Shown one piece after another: positions 45,490 to 57,602 of a stretch of 64,000 nt of DNA. The stretch's first letter is position 1. Each line of letters starts with the position of its first letter. Source of the stretch: Talaromyces rugulosus (taxonomy: Eukaryota; Ascomycota; Eurotiomycetes; Eurotiales; Trichocomaceae). The notes below the pieces were generated by a model. That model was not told the origin of the DNA. It searched no databases and saw nothing but the letters and a program-made list of their open reading frames with translations. The position numbers and the translations under genes were made by a program. The stretch is from assembly GCF_013368755.1 (NCBI RefSeq), contig NC_049561.1, positions 3,658,001-3,722,000 of the forward strand, read 5' to 3'.

Positions 45490-47346
45490 ATGGCTCACAG
45501 GGAGGATTCCAAGTTCTATAAATTCGACAACGGTTCAGACGTGGTCTTGGACATTGGGATCGTTGGTGCCGGCATCGCGGGTCTCACAGCAGCAGCTACG
45601 CTCAGTCGTTTAGGTCACCATGTTGATGTGAGTTTGCGTCTTCAATCTATGAAACCTGGTCTATCTTCTGCTTAAATATTCTATACATAGGTTTACGAAC
45701 GATCCAGTTTTGCTAACGAGATTGGAGCGGCCATAAACGTAGGGCCAAACGCTATGCACGTACTACGCGCATTTGATTTCGACGTTGTGAGAGCCAGATT
45801 CTTAAAAGTGCAAGAAGTATGTTGAGTATTTGTAGTCCAATTGGCGTGCCGTTTAACGAGAAAACAGGGACTACAGGTCAACGGCCACACCTTGGAAACA
45901 ACACACAGTCTAACCTACGAGGACTATGAGCGCAAATTCCACGTACCCTGGTACTTCTCACACCGGGTCGACTTGCACAATGAGCTCAAACGTCTTGCTT
46001 TGAATGGATCAGACGGGTTTCCAGGGGCGAAATTGCATCTTGCTAAACCGTTGGTGGACGTCGATTGCGAGAACGGGGTGTTGAAATTCGAAGACGGGAG
46101 CATAGTCCGCAAGGACGTTATTGTGGGCGCAGATGGGGTTCATGTTTGTGCAAATGACATCCCATCTCAAAAAAAAAAACAAAATAAAAAAAGTCCAGCC
46201 AGTACTAATACCTTCAGTCTGTGGTCGCTCAATGTGTGCTAGGCGCCGAAATCCCCGCGAGCGCGGTCGGAGAAGGTGCCTTTCGGTTTTTGATACCGAC
46301 TGAGAAGCTCCTGAAGAATCCGATCACCAAGCCATTGTTTCAAGATGAAAAAGTGACTAGTCATATTGCCGCCGTGTCAGACCGAAGAATTGTCTATTAT
46401 CCTTGCAGAAAGTAAGTTACCCCATGATATAGAAGAGATACTTCCTCACTATATTTTTAGTGGAGAGGTACAGAACTTTGTTGGCCTGCATCCTGTACAG
46501 GTAGACAGAAAGGAAGAAGAAATTGAGATAAGAAAAGGTACAACACGTGGAAGACCTTTCTAACATGTTTCTAACATGCGATTTAATGTAGACTGGCAAG
46601 CGGGCGGAAGCATTCAAGACTTGCTGGATACGTTCGCTGAGTTTCATCCTGCGTTAGTTGAGGTTTGTCGGTAAGTATTGATTCAACCGAGCAACGACTT
46701 TCGTTCATGAATTCACATAGCTGAGCAACGTAGGAACGCCGAAGACCTAAAACTGTGGAAACTGTTCTCCCGAGCGCCTATCAGCAAATGGACCAAGGGA
46801 AAAGTTATCATAGTAGGAGATGCTGTACATCCAATGCTTCCACGTTCGTACTCTTCCTCAGTAAACTTGCTTTTGGATGAGCTATCTCTCAAGTCATAAC
46901 TAACAAGCAATCCATGTTGAATTGAGTAGATCAAGGCCAAGCCGGTAATCAAGCCATAGAAGATGCCGGCGCTCTAGGCGTTTGTCTCTCGGATATAAGA
47001 CGCCGCGAGGATATTCCACTTCGCCTCGAGCTTGTCCAAAACATTCGTCGGGAAAGAGCTGCTGCGATGCAGATATTCTCGAACGCCGGCCAGGACCAGT
47101 CTGAGCGGATACAGAAAGAAGCCCAACTATATGTCAAGGGACCAATTCCTAGTAAGTGTGCATGTTTATTTGCAAGAAAACAATAATTCCTCCTTCCTGT
47201 ATTCAAGATATTTCAACATGTGATGCTGACCAGTCACAGAAAATCGGACGGAGTTTCATCAATGGAATTTTGCATATGATGTATTGACTGAGTCGGTGGA
47301 AGCGCTGGCCGCAATTACATCTTCAGAGCCTGGCATTCCTTCTTAA
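45490..47346 (+). CDS. FAD-dependent monooxygenase, salicylate-hydroxylase-like
   Basis: Flavoprotein hydroxylase (group A) acting on an aromatic acid or similar substrate with NAD(P)H. Nine exons (45490-45627, 45691-45816, 45868-46143, 46218-46411, 46461-46537, 46592-46670, 46734-46843, 46930-47151, 47240-47346) give 442 residues. Seen: Rossmann motif DIGIVGAGIAGLTAAATLSRLGH, VYERSSFANEIGAAINVGPNAM, the Arg block FSHRVDLHNELKRLA, DVIVGADGVHSVVA (DG motif), and the second FAD motif KVIIVGDAVHPMLPHQGQAGNQAIEDAGAL. The third splice lies in an A-rich intron (46144-46217). The divergent fumarylacetoacetase suggests a shared catabolic pathway, yet the exact substrate (salicylate, 6-hydroxynicotinate, other) cannot be read from the sequence. 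Confidence 0.92.
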
Positions 47347-47486
47347 AAAGAACTCCAAGCTCGCTTAGCAGTGAATAAAGCTCACATGTTGATACTTTTC
47401 GTAGCCACTGTACTGCAATATACTCTCTTTCCCAAAACGGACTAGTGGTGATATTAGTTGTCGAGATGTCGCGACGCGACCGCAAA

Positions 47487-47503
47487 TTTTTTTTTTTTTT
47501 TTT
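47487..47503 (+). repeat. Poly-T tract in the methyltransferase promoter
   Basis: About 17 consecutive T, some 30 bp before the AUG at 47534. Such pyrimidine tracts are common in promoters or leaders of filamentous fungi. Confidence 0.75.
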
Positions 47504-47533
47504 CTATCAGCACTGCAATCGCCCTGCTGCAAC

Positions 47534-48499
47534 ATGGCAAGTTCGCATAACGAAACACAATACCCGGCGAAGGTGAAAATAAAAGGCGCCCCAGACTACG
47601 ACGACGCTGAATTCTGGGACAAAAAGTTCGTGACTGGTCAAGATGTGGGCGAATGGCTGAATCCGGGCGATGCGCTGCTTGACCAGGCCATTTCTCATCT
47701 TGAACAATCGCAGGGCTTACCAGGAGAATCCCAAAAGGTCAGACGGAGAGTGTTGCATCTAGGACCCGGCATCTCGGCCCTCGGCAGCAAATTGTGCGAT
47801 GCATTTGTTCAGCGCGGCTGGAGAGGTGATAGTATTGTTGTATGCGTACCTCTAACGCCCTAATCAAGCATATATCAGCGAATCCCAGTAACCCCCTAAA
47901 ATAATCAGTCACCCCGGAAAGTATGATTCGACCACTGACTCTCAAGATACAATGCGCAGAACGTGGATTTTTCGTCCGAAGCTGTCCGACTCGGACGTAA
48001 ACTAGAAGGACAAAAAAACGAGCCCGCCGATGTGATGCACTGGGTCCAAGCTGACTTGTGCTCCTGGGACCAGGTCTCGTCCTCTGTGTCACTACCATTC
48101 GCGCCGGTTGATGCGGTTTTGGACAAAAGCACCTGCGACGCCATTGCGACATCAGTCTCGCGAACATTCCATTCTTCTACGAGTCGAGACGCAATAGACT
48201 CTACTTTGCCAGCCGCCAGCCCAGTTGTCCAAGAGATCCTTGATCAGACACAAGAAGCACAACTTACACTAGCTCCGGTTGAGCTGCTCGCGTTGCATCT
48301 TGCATCCATAACGGAAAAAGGAGCAATCTGGCTAGCCCTTTCATACTCAAACACGCGGTTTGACGGTTTCACGCATCTGTCGGCTTATTGGTCGATCGTC
48401 TCGCGTACGCCACTTAAAGCTCCCTCAGGCCAGACGGCGTCTGCGTCTGCGATGGTGCCCGAGGTCTTTCACTGGGTTTATGTTCTTCGAAGAATATGA
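47534..48499 (+). CDS. Class I SAM-dependent methyltransferase
   Basis: Two exons (47534-47839, 47960-48499; 120-bp intron) give 281 residues. Seen: N-terminal DDAEFWDKKFVTGQDVGEWLNPGDALLD, which resembles METTL13/EEF1A-KMT4-type methyltransferases that begin with a W-x-x-R/F block; motif I VLHLGPGISALGSKL; the acidic strand VDFSSEAV after the intron; VDAVLDKSTCDAI as motif IV. A Ser/Thr-containing insert (about residues 175-210) precedes the last helices. The likely substrate class is protein lysine, by family analogy only. The short cysteine-free motif I with Leu-Gly-Pro-Gly is normal for the class. No neighbour gives a pathway hint. Confidence 0.85.
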
Positions 48500-49748
48500 G
48501 CAAGCAGACGAATACCCCCCCGGGTTGGCACATGAGAACTAGATGGGTTCCGTGGATTCATGTAAATAAAGGCGAATTCATGACATAAACGCCGAAAAGA
48601 GCTCCGGGGTAGAGAGCGCGTGCCTTGATGATAATCAACTGATAATAGTGTAACAAATGTTCAATAACATCACCGAACGGGATGCAGACACAAGTAGATA
48701 GGGTTTAACGACTGAACATTGAGGTAATTGACTCTTTTTCGCTGGGGACTGCAAATGTTTTGAGAAGGGGAAACGGTGCAAGCAGAATAAAAACATGGGG
48801 GCGTCTCACGTGCAGGTGGCGACGCGTGCCATTTGTCGGCCTCAGGCCATCAAACACCCAGGACATGGACATGGACCAAACACCACATGTGCAGTCATGA
48901 GCATAAAGAAAATCCATTCTGTTGGTTATTAGCAATGAAATATTTATCGAGCCGCTGTTTTCAAACATTTCGAGGCTTTTCTGGAAGAAAAGTGCGCCAT
49001 TTCAAATTTTGCCGATTGAAGGTCACATCCTAACGTTGATATATATATATCTTCGTCCAGTATGTATTTAGCTCAAAATTAACAACATTGAAAAAAATCC
49101 GATAAGTGACGTATTACAAAGGCTTAAATACCAGATCAACATATGTTACTGTTAACTATTTTGTTTCATGTAGTTCTTATTCACGGAGTTTTTGTCTTGA
49201 GACTGAGCCTCCATGCTCTCGAGGACCGATGACTAACCGTGTACATAGGTGGAATCTACATATGTAGGTGTCAACAGCTTCGCAAGTTTTCATTCTACAA
49301 GTACACCAGTTGACGTATTGATAACCATTCGAAAAATTATCATCCAAGAGAACATATTGATAGGCGACACGTCGGATGCACCTCTTTAGAGATAATAGAT
49401 CAACGTACATGGTCGCCTGAAACACTGTGGAGGCTGTCAAGTCAATAAAATAACATCAAGCAACCCCCGTCGACGGGCATTTTTACTAAGAATTATGCTG
49501 TATAATAATTTAAAACCTCAAATAGGTGTGAATTGACTACCTAAGTCTAACCTAATGCGTATGCATTCCCATTTTTGAACCCCATAACACTCGAAATCTC
49601 CAACCTTAAAAATAATCGCCATGTATCAATTTTCCATTGTGACAGATGTCAAAAGTCGCCCATGTCGCCATATTTGCTGTACCAGTGTTAGTGAGTTTCG
49701 CAAAAGCAGGTGTTTCTCCCGTACCAACGAAAAGCTGAGGTGAAGCAT
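48500..49748. other. AT-rich intergenic region
   Basis: No gene seen on either strand over 1.2 kb. Composition becomes AT-rich after 48,900. Short frames here have no family resemblance. Confidence 0.45.
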
Positions 49749-50489
49749 TCACTGTTGAATCTCAACCCACATGGAGAGATTGTCGCCGGCCCACTTGAGC
49801 TTGTTCGCCTGGTCAAGCTTCCCAACATCGCACTGCCGGAACAACTCCAACCAGACTAGTACATCTCGAGCCATCTCGGGTGCTTTGACAATCATTTTGA
49901 ATGTGGCAGGATCTAGCATGCCGTGCTGGAGCATAACAGCAAGATTTCCACTGATGATGGCACCTCCAGATGATTCTGATCCCATGACATTTTGGAGATC
50001 TTGGCCTAGGTTCTCGTTCTGCGGATCCTTGAGTGCTGCCATCACGATGTTGATAAGGCACTGCAGGAACATCGGGATGTCGTGGTCGGAGGCAAACTTG
50101 ATTGCATCAAAGTATGTTTTTATTGGCACGTTCGGTGAAGGAGCCTTCAAGCTACCAGTTGGACTGTACAGCCAATCGTTAAAAACACGAAAAGCATCGC
50201 GGGTACAGCCAGTGATCTCCCAAACTGATGGAATGTCGGCTGATGTCGCGTCATCGTCAGAGTGGCCCTTTAGGATTACAGCAGGCACACGCTGCAAGAG
50301 GAGAGCTTTTGGCAGCTGCCAGAAAAATTTCCCGTCGAGATAGACGGAGGTCATCCCCTTAGATTCCAGACTGTGTCCTTTTGGTTAGCTTGGAAGTTGC
50401 GTTTATGAAGAGAGTGAGCCGTACTCGCGCATGTTGACCGTTTTTGAGCTACTGTCATCAGCCATATCGACTCCGATAGGTCCTGGCAT
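49749..50489 (-). CDS. BTB/POZ domain protein
   Basis: Two exons (50489-50425, 50370-49749) give 228 residues. After a short leader MPGPIGVDMADDSS, the second exon begins with VYLDGKFFWQLPKALLLQRVPAVILKG, a degenerate BTB start (the usual Ser-Pro-Phe-Phe is replaced), followed by the BTB core WEITGCTRDAFRVFNDWLYSPTG and the trailing helices YFDAIKFASDHDIPMFLQCLINIVM. Small stand-alone BTB proteins are numerous and fast-evolving in Eurotiales; partners and function are unknown. The 54-bp intron (GTACGG...ACAG) is plausible, and the sum is in frame. Start at 50489 is the first AUG; a later one at 50465 is possible. Confidence 0.7.
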
Positions 50490-53237
50490 CGTGGTATTCA
50501 CAAGATGTGTGACGTTGCTGCGCAGGCGAAGGTTGTGGACGGATGCGTTGAGCGGGGTTCACATGCACAGAGAAGGAGAGGTAGAAGAGGAGAAGACGAG
50601 GTCGACACGAGAGGTAAACAAAAACACAGGCGACGGGGCCCCGCCTGCCTTCGTCAAACTGGGTGCACCTTCCTCAGCGGCACCAGCAGCTGGCCTCGCC
50701 AAACCCTCACCAACTCTTCAGTCTACCACCAACTGAAGTATCTTGAAGACCACCAACATTGTGTCTTTGCCCGGAAGCCATCTCGAGATGAAGTCGCCAG
50801 CTGTAGGTACGAATTGACCGTGAATCTTTGGTTGGATATAGCTCATTTTTGAGCTCTTGAGATGAGTCGCCTTTAACTGTTGAGTACGACCAAGGACTGG
50901 AAACCTAACAATCAACAGTGCGGTCTCCTTGAGCTTGAAGACTCAACTGCAGCCTGCATGGCAAATAGATACACACTCATGGAATTACCAAGTTCGTGCC
51001 ATGGTCACGTTTGCATCTGCGCTGCTCACCTAGACGTCGAGGTGGCAGTGATTGCTTGGTTTCTCCATCGAAAAGATGTGCAGTATCCGCCGCAGTCACA
51101 TCCAAGACTCAACGAAGGTGGGACTGACTGCATGAAAACATCCCAAGAGGAGTGAGTATGATAGCAGGTTATATTATTGTTCTCACAGAAAGGATTGAGG
51201 ATTATTGCCTCGCATCGGTGTCCTGCGAGCATGCATATCGCTAGAAAAGTGCAACTTGGAAACGATAAAGGTCATAGCTCCAAAGGATCAAATGACAAAT
51301 ACAGGCAGAACATCAGTAATCAAGGCTATTGGCGAGTGCCACACAATTGGAGGAAATCATTGAGAGGCCTTTTCTTTCTGATCTGCTGTCCGGTGTCCTC
51401 CGTACCTCAGGGCAAATGCAACAATTACATTGGCCCCCATGGCGTCCTGGCGCTTGCTTGACCGCCCTAAAGCTAGGTCCGCGGCCTAAGGGGAGCCTCG
51501 GGAATAATCGTTGGGGCTTGCATGAATGCGGATTGACAGATAGCGACATCCGTAGCGTGCTGAAGGTCTTCCGGAGTATTATCACTTGGCAAGCGATGGA
51601 TGCCTTGGCAAGTTGTTCTCGTTGTCATGAGGTCATTAACAACACCGTGGATCCCCCCCGAAACTGGAAGGTTATGCAGAGTTGCAGACTATGTCGAGCA
51701 TTTGACGTGACTTACGGCGGACGGGGTTGGATTTGGAAGGTCAGTAAAGCGGTGCAGAGTACATGTTTCAAAATACCTCACCTGGACGAAGCACCTACTC
51801 CATCGGGCATGGAGATCATTCCGTCATATTCACATAGAATTGTTGATGCAACAGCCAAAATTACAAACTACGGGACGTCGATTGATGCTATCGCCTATCA
51901 CGAGCACGGCGTACTGTTCGGGCTCCGCTTCGAGTAGGATGGCCTGGATAGCAGCTGTGCTTTCCTTGACCCACTGGTCAGTGCGGACTAATGCCAGTCT
52001 TTTTCATCCTTCTCTACCTTTATGTTATGATTGTTATCATGTGTTATCATGATCTCTGGAGGAGTACTCTGTACTCGCTACATCATTCTCACTCTCACGA
52101 TCCTGGTGCTAAAGAGGGCTGGGCTGCAGACGATGATATGGGTGGCGTTTTGACAGGATGTGGGTAAACGACGTGCAGTACAACGTGAAGCGGCTCGATC
52201 GGATGGTACTGGGACCACCCCGCAGCCAACTAGCAGACGAGCGAAGTTGCAGCAGCGGTTGAGCGAACTGGGCTCGTACAGTGCATGTCCGCCAATCCCA
52301 GTGCGCCGTGGTGTAGCGGTGCCTGACTAAATACGAGATGGACAGGCTTCGAGAGCGATCGGATCCCAAGAATAGGAAAACGCTTTCGCCAGGGTCGGAC
52401 TAGGCCCAACGACGATGCCGAGCCTTCCTATCACGGGCGTTGCGAGGGGCACTCCTTGCCAAATCGAGAGGACCCGTTTCGCGCGATCATACCTTGTGCG
52501 GCTCTGTGCTTCTATTTATTCCCCAATATGGTGCGCCTGATAAGGTGAGGCCCACCACGCCCCAACTCACAGTGGGTAGGATTGGCAATTCGAGACGGGC
52601 TTTCCAACCGATAGCGGTCTGGTTTTCTGTACGTACGAACCGAATGCCGATTATTCTCTGGTGTTTCATTCCGTTCTGCATAGGGTTGTAGTAGTAGGAT
52701 GAGATGCATCCTTCCATCGCGCGTTTAGTGTCGCTGTCGCCAAAGAACTCCTCTCCAAAGCTGGGTCAGGGCCAAGGCAAGAGGGGGCAAGAAACCGGTT
52801 TATGCGAAACACGAGAACATCGAATCGCAAATGCCGAATACGATGTGACCGGCCAAGAAACTCACCATGCATACAGAATATAATTGCTGTGATCTCGGGC
52901 GTCTAATCATGTTCTATTATTATGTGACGTGCGAGCGAGAACAAAATTAAGGACCGGCTAAATCTGGAGTGGCGGCCACATGCTCGCTGTCCTTTGAGAC
53001 ACTGGGTTTTGACCCCTTCTGCTTGAGAAAGCGGGAGCCGCTAATGCTGCTTAGTGAGTCCATCGCCAGGGGAATGCTTGGTATCAGCCTCAAGGATTGG
53101 CAGGTCTCCTGTAGATCATCATCTGTTGGCCATGAACATCGCGGCTCTATTGGCTACAAAGCCGCGCGACTCGTGCAACTGCAACCTGCCCGTTCAGGTA
53201 TAGTTATGCATAAGCTGCCGATCGTGGGTGAAAGCCG
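50490..53237. other. Region without a supported gene, GC-neutral, with scattered open frames
   Basis: About 2.7 kb. The longest frame (51329-51937, plus) starts at TTG; its first in-frame AUG is at 51596, giving 113 residues with the pattern CSRCHEVIN...CRLCRAF. It resembles no family I know. A tRNA-like string near 52305-52375 fails to fold. No transposon proteins or terminal repeats were recognised. It may be relic sequence; composition is richer in G+C than the AT-rich gaps elsewhere. Confidence 0.4.
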
Positions 53238-53642
53238 ATGCCGATTACGGCTACTCCGTGGTTCTCCGTGCTGCTTTTCACAACGACAGTGGCTCCTGTT
53301 GTTGGTGTCATCCACTGTCCTGGGGACCAGGCTCCAGCGGCGAGCGAAGCTACATGCAGCCCCGACCCAATCGACGATCAGGAGGCGCAATTTAAGCATC
53401 AACCAGGTCGGCTTGTCCACACCAATCATGACAACGCCTGTGGGGAGCCTCCTGGGAAATATCCTGCGGTTCGCTCGCTTCTAACTATACGTGGTATCTG
53501 CTCCTTGGCCGAGCTCATTGCAATTGGCTCCCCTCTCCTTGATGTTGTTGAATCCTCTGCGACACCACCCCATTGGGTCCCTCACCAAGATCTACCTTCC
53601 TCTATCGGCCTGCCCGTTGTTCAGTGGACCACCACCGAGTGA
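53238..53642 (+). CDS. Possible small secreted protein with four cysteines
   Basis: Frame of 134 residues from an AUG at 53238. The start MPITATPWFSVLLFTTTVAP looks like a signal peptide with a cleavage site after about residue 22. The remaining part has four Cys (in HCPGD, ATCSP, NACGE, GICSL), compatible with two disulfides, and is rich in Pro. This is the usual profile of a fungal small secreted or effector-like protein. No homologue is recognised, and overlapping long frames on both strands show that chance openness is high here, so confidence is low. The aspartic protease gene starts 264 bp downstream on the same strand. Confidence 0.25.
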   Translation: MPITATPWFSVLLFTTTVAPVVGVIHCPGDQAPAASEATCSPDPIDDQEAQFKHQPGRLVHTNHDNACGEPPGKYPAVRSLLTIRGICSLAELIAIGSPLLDVVESSATPPHWVPHQDLPSSIGLPVVQWTTTE

Positions 53643-53798
53643 TGTGGTATTGCATTTCCCTGCCAAGGGAGATCGACCCCGATTGAGGAGACTATGATAA
53701 CCAAGATGCGCAGATGGCACAATCCTCAAACGGATTTGCGACTAGATTATCTTCCGATAAGGCGCTTGCCCCGATCCTGCGGAGTAACAGAAAAAGGA

Positions 53799-53804
53799 TA
53801 TAAG
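53799..53804 (+). promoter_or_regulatory. TATA box of the aspartic protease gene
   Basis: TATAAG lies 107 bp before the AUG at 53906. Between them is a C/T-rich leader (53810-53870), typical of strongly expressed secreted-enzyme genes of Eurotiales. Further upstream, GCCAAG at about 53663 fits the PacC core GCCARG. Roles are inferred from motif match. Confidence 0.55.
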
Positions 53805-53905
53805 GAACCTCCTTCACCGTCCTCTCAGTCTTCTTTTCTTCATCCATCAATTCACTCCCTCTTTTCCTTTCATTCAAAAAAAAGGACTCTTGTACCGCAT
53901 TCAAA

Positions 53906-55147
53906 ATGGTTAACGGAAAGACTGTTGTCTCGGCCCTGGCCCTGTCCGCCGCCGCCCAGGCCGCTCCCTACAACCCTACCAGAACTTCCAAGTTCAGCCT
54001 TAACCAGGTCGCTGTCAAGAAGTCCTCCCAGCCCAACGGTCCTTCTGCCTACGCTCGTGCTCTCCAGAAGTACGGTGGCTCCGTCCCCGCCCACGTTCTC
54101 TCGGCTGCCACTGGTGGTGAGTCTGGCTCTGCCACCAACAAGCCTGTCGGCGGTGACGTGCAATACATCACCCCTGTCAAGATTGGCAAGTCCACCGTCA
54201 ACCTTGACTTCGACACCGGTTCCGCCGATCTGTAAGTTTAAATCCATATAACCTTTTTAACAGATTTCAATCTCGCTAACCTATTGGACAGCTGGGTCTA
54301 CACCCCCGACACCAAGGGTGCTGGCTCTGGCCACAACAACTACGACCCCAGCACCGGCAAGAAGCTCAGCGGTGCTTCTTGGGAGATCTCCTACGGTGAT
54401 GGCAGCTCTGCCAGCGGTGTTGTCTACACTGACTCCGTCACCGTCGGCAACGTCACTGCCACCTCCCAGGCTGTTGAGGCTGCCACCACTGTGAGCAGCT
54501 CTTTCGCTAGCGACACCGACAGCGACGGTCTACTTGGTCTTGCTTTCAGCTCGATCAACACTGTCAAGCCCCAGTCCCAGAAGACCTTCTACGCCAACGT
54601 CATGGACAGCTTGGCCTCCCCCGTCTTCGCTGCCGTCCTGAAGCACAACGCTCCCGGCTCGTACGACTTTGGATACATTGACTCCTCCAAGTACACTGGC
54701 AAGTTGGCCTACACTGATGTCGACAACAGCCAGGGCTTCTGGAGCTTCACCGCCGACTCTATCTCTGTCGGTGACTCCAAGGTTGAGGCCGCTGGTGCCT
54801 CTGTCTCCGGTATTGCCGACACCGGTACCACTCTGCTCCTTTTGGACGACAGCACTGTCTCCGCCTACTACAAGCAGGTCGACGGTGCCAAGAACTCCCA
54901 GTCCGAGGGCGGCTGGGTCTTCGACTGCTCTGCCACTCTCCCCGACCTGAAGGTCGCCATTGGCTCGTACACCGCCACCGTCCCCGGAAAGTACATCAAC
55001 TACGCCAAGCAGGGCAGCTCTTGCTTCGGTGGTCTCCAGTCCGCTGGTGACATTGGCATCAACATCTTCGGTGACGTCTTCCTCAAGAGCCAGTACGTTG
55101 TCTTCGATGCCGAGAAGAACCAGCTCGGTTTCGCCGCCCAGGCTTAA
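53906..55147 (+). CDS. Secreted aspartic protease, aspergillopepsin/penicillopepsin type
   Basis: Extracellular A1-family acid protease. Exons 53906-54231 and 54292-55147 give 393 residues. Seen: signal peptide ending AAAQA (about 1-20), a propeptide to about residue 70 with basic and polar residues, first active-site motif [11 protein letters not shown] (Asp at 103; the intron splits the motif after it), flap region [24 protein letters not shown], second active-site motif [12 protein letters not shown] (Asp at 285), the disulfide pair around FDCSATLPD and SSCFGG, and the C-terminus [22 protein letters not shown]. All are hallmarks of the family. The gene has a very strong C-ending codon bias, unlike its flanks, consistent with high expression. 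Only one intron is present, fewer than in some pepA genes. Confidence 0.97.
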
Positions 55148-57602
55148 AAAGGTCAACTCCTTCCGTCGGAAATTGTACAGCATGTCGACCTCGCTAGGTG
55201 TGCTTAGCCACGCCTGATCAGGGGCATGATTAGATGGATCACGTAGAATATACTACGATCTATAGGCATCTGGATGTCTATTGGCATATGGTATGCTTCT
55301 ATCAATGTTACATTATGTCTTTCTTTCTTCAAATGAAATATTCAATGCCAAAACGGCCAAACAAAAAATCTTTTATTCAATGCCGTAAATATTGTAGTTT
55401 CAGTGTAGAGACCTAGACCTCACACTCGGTGTAAATGCAAGTAGACTTGTGACTTGTATGATGACCATGACAAATTGCCCATGCTGAGCCCCTGAGACCA
55501 TACTAGATGATATCACACAGCCCCACATCTATTTTTGTCGCAGGTCTCGAGAGCCTTCTACTAACCCACAATTTTTATTCTACGCCCGCAAATAATAATC
55601 GATTCTTCTCAGGGCGAACCAGAACCTCGATAAAGTTGACGCAGAGCACAGAAAATGAACCATGGTCTCGTCCATTCCCCCTTTCTCCACCCTAAGGAAA
55701 AATCCAGAAAAAATCCTCGCGACGAAACCACCGTCGAGTCGTCCCGGACACTATGAAAATTCGCCGTTCGCCCCCAATTGCGACTCGCGAGACGGCGGCG
55801 CCAACACATGTTACTAGGTGGCAACAACTCGGTGTTCGGGCCGCTTCCCGCGTGATTAAAAAAAAAAAATCATTCCTAAAGAAGAAAGAAAAAGAAAAGG
55901 AAGAACGACAACAACGGAACAATAATAGGACGTGACTTGCGTCGGAAGTAGTAAGTGCCCAAGTTTTTTGAGTCAGCGTAGTCACATCCGAAACGTACGA
56001 GAAAAAAAAAAAGACATGGGTCTGTTTTGAGTAAACGATGGATGGATTTCGTGGCTGAAGATGACGAGAGATTTTATTAGTTTCAGTCCCCCCCTATAAT
56101 TATTCATCTTGTCTTGTGTGGAAATGTCAATAAAGGTAAGGAGTGATATTAAACTTGCAAACTGATGTCGTGTCAAATATCGATCGCTTTTAGATGTACG
56201 AAGAGGACATGTGTGCCGAAGCATAGTCATGACTGCGCACTTGTAGTGATTACTGATCACGATGCGCACGAAAGGAGTGTATTGTATTTAACAGTCGATC
56301 AAGTTCTCGAATACTCGTATCCACGGTAACCTGTTGCATGGATCTACAAGCTCAATATGTCAATATCAATATGATATTGAGAGTACTCGTACGGAATAGC
56401 GATGTGGCACAAGAGAGACCTTCATATCTACTAATAAATGAACAATAATATTGTTAATTTAACTAATAATGATGTTCGCTGATTATTCTCTCCCACATCT
56501 AAAAGCACGCAAAAGAGAAGAGTAATAGTATATCCCATGTTCCTAGCTTGATTGTTCAGGGCTTTCCCTATCGCGATGTAGAGTATTTTACAGATTCGCT
56601 CTTTTGTGTCACGACAATGAAATAGAATAAATCTAGCAGAGTTCTCCAGAACAGTCATGATCTCGACCGACTAAAGAACGTGTCCACGTATAAAACCACT
56701 CCGAAATAGAAGCCTTATTAAATAAGCCAACGAATAATATTGAGAAACTTCTCTTTTCAATCAAGAACTTTCAAAGTCTGATAAATTTAGTATTTTAGTG
56801 TCGAAAATAGTGATGGTCAACTACATCCTCATCTGTAAAAGTTCGATATGAGAAAAAAAAAATAGAGACTCATTATTAATAAGAACTGTGAGTGTCGGCT
56901 TCTTTTTCGATTTCGTATACAGTGTAATATTCTACTGTAATGGAGCGATACTGATAAAAGAATGTTTTGAGTCAATATACTACGTTGCATCTTAAATCAA
57001 ATTGATATCAATTGATGTGCACATGGGTTGAAACGACCAATTGATATTACGTTCCGGTAGAGTTATGACATTGCAATTCACCTATTATTTGGCAAATTAC
57101 AGGGTATGGATGTTGTCGACATATCGGCCTCAAACCAACCTGCGGTCACATGGAAGCAAACAAAGAAAACAGTTTTCATTAGTGAACCACACATAAATCC
57201 TGTATGTATCTTTACACACAGTCAATCCGGTCGTTTTCTATCAAGCAAAGCTGTCTCATGCGATCCAGAGCCTCAATATCTAACCTGCTTCCAGTTCGAC
57301 AGATGTACCGTTTGAGCTACATCTTTATTGTGTTAATATAGAAATTATATCATTTAATGTATATTTACCATTCTCTGAATGATTGATGGATATACGTTAT
57401 TAGAGCTATTATTTAATGCCGGACCAAGGGATAGAGGTAATGCCTAAGGTCTTTTACAATCTCCATGTAGACATATTATGACTCGATTCTAGTATTCTGT
57501 AGCTAAAATCATATCGATATTCATTTAAAAAAAAAAAAAAAAACTCGCTTCTCCACACAACACTCAACTATTTACAAAGAATGTGGAAGGCTGGCTAGAT
57601 TT
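55148..57602. other. AT-rich intergenic region, 2.5 kb
   Basis: No gene supported. The end of the pepsin gene is followed by its 3' flank. Around 55,856-55,866 and 57,528-57,542 there are poly-A runs. The rest is AT-rich with no recognisable TE protein. The right part is the 3' flank of the GH64 gene. Confidence 0.5.

Noticed and set aside
40419..48499. A secondary-metabolite cluster around the FAD monooxygenase and methyltransferase
   Set aside because: No polyketide synthase, peptide synthetase, terpene cyclase or pathway regulator is present; fumarylacetoacetase points to catabolism.
51329..51937. 202-codon plus-strand frame with a CxxC...CxxC pattern
   Set aside because: It starts at TTG, shows no family resemblance, and lies among other chance frames. 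Kept only as a note in the regional entry.
52305..52375. tRNA-like string GTGGTGTAGCGGTGCC with a following TTCGA
   Set aside because: No acceptor-stem pairing or proper B box could be found, so it does not fold as a tRNA.
54530..55183. 217-codon open frame opposite the aspartic protease
   Set aside because: Same cause: strongly C-ending codons on the sense strand remove antisense stops. No family resemblance.
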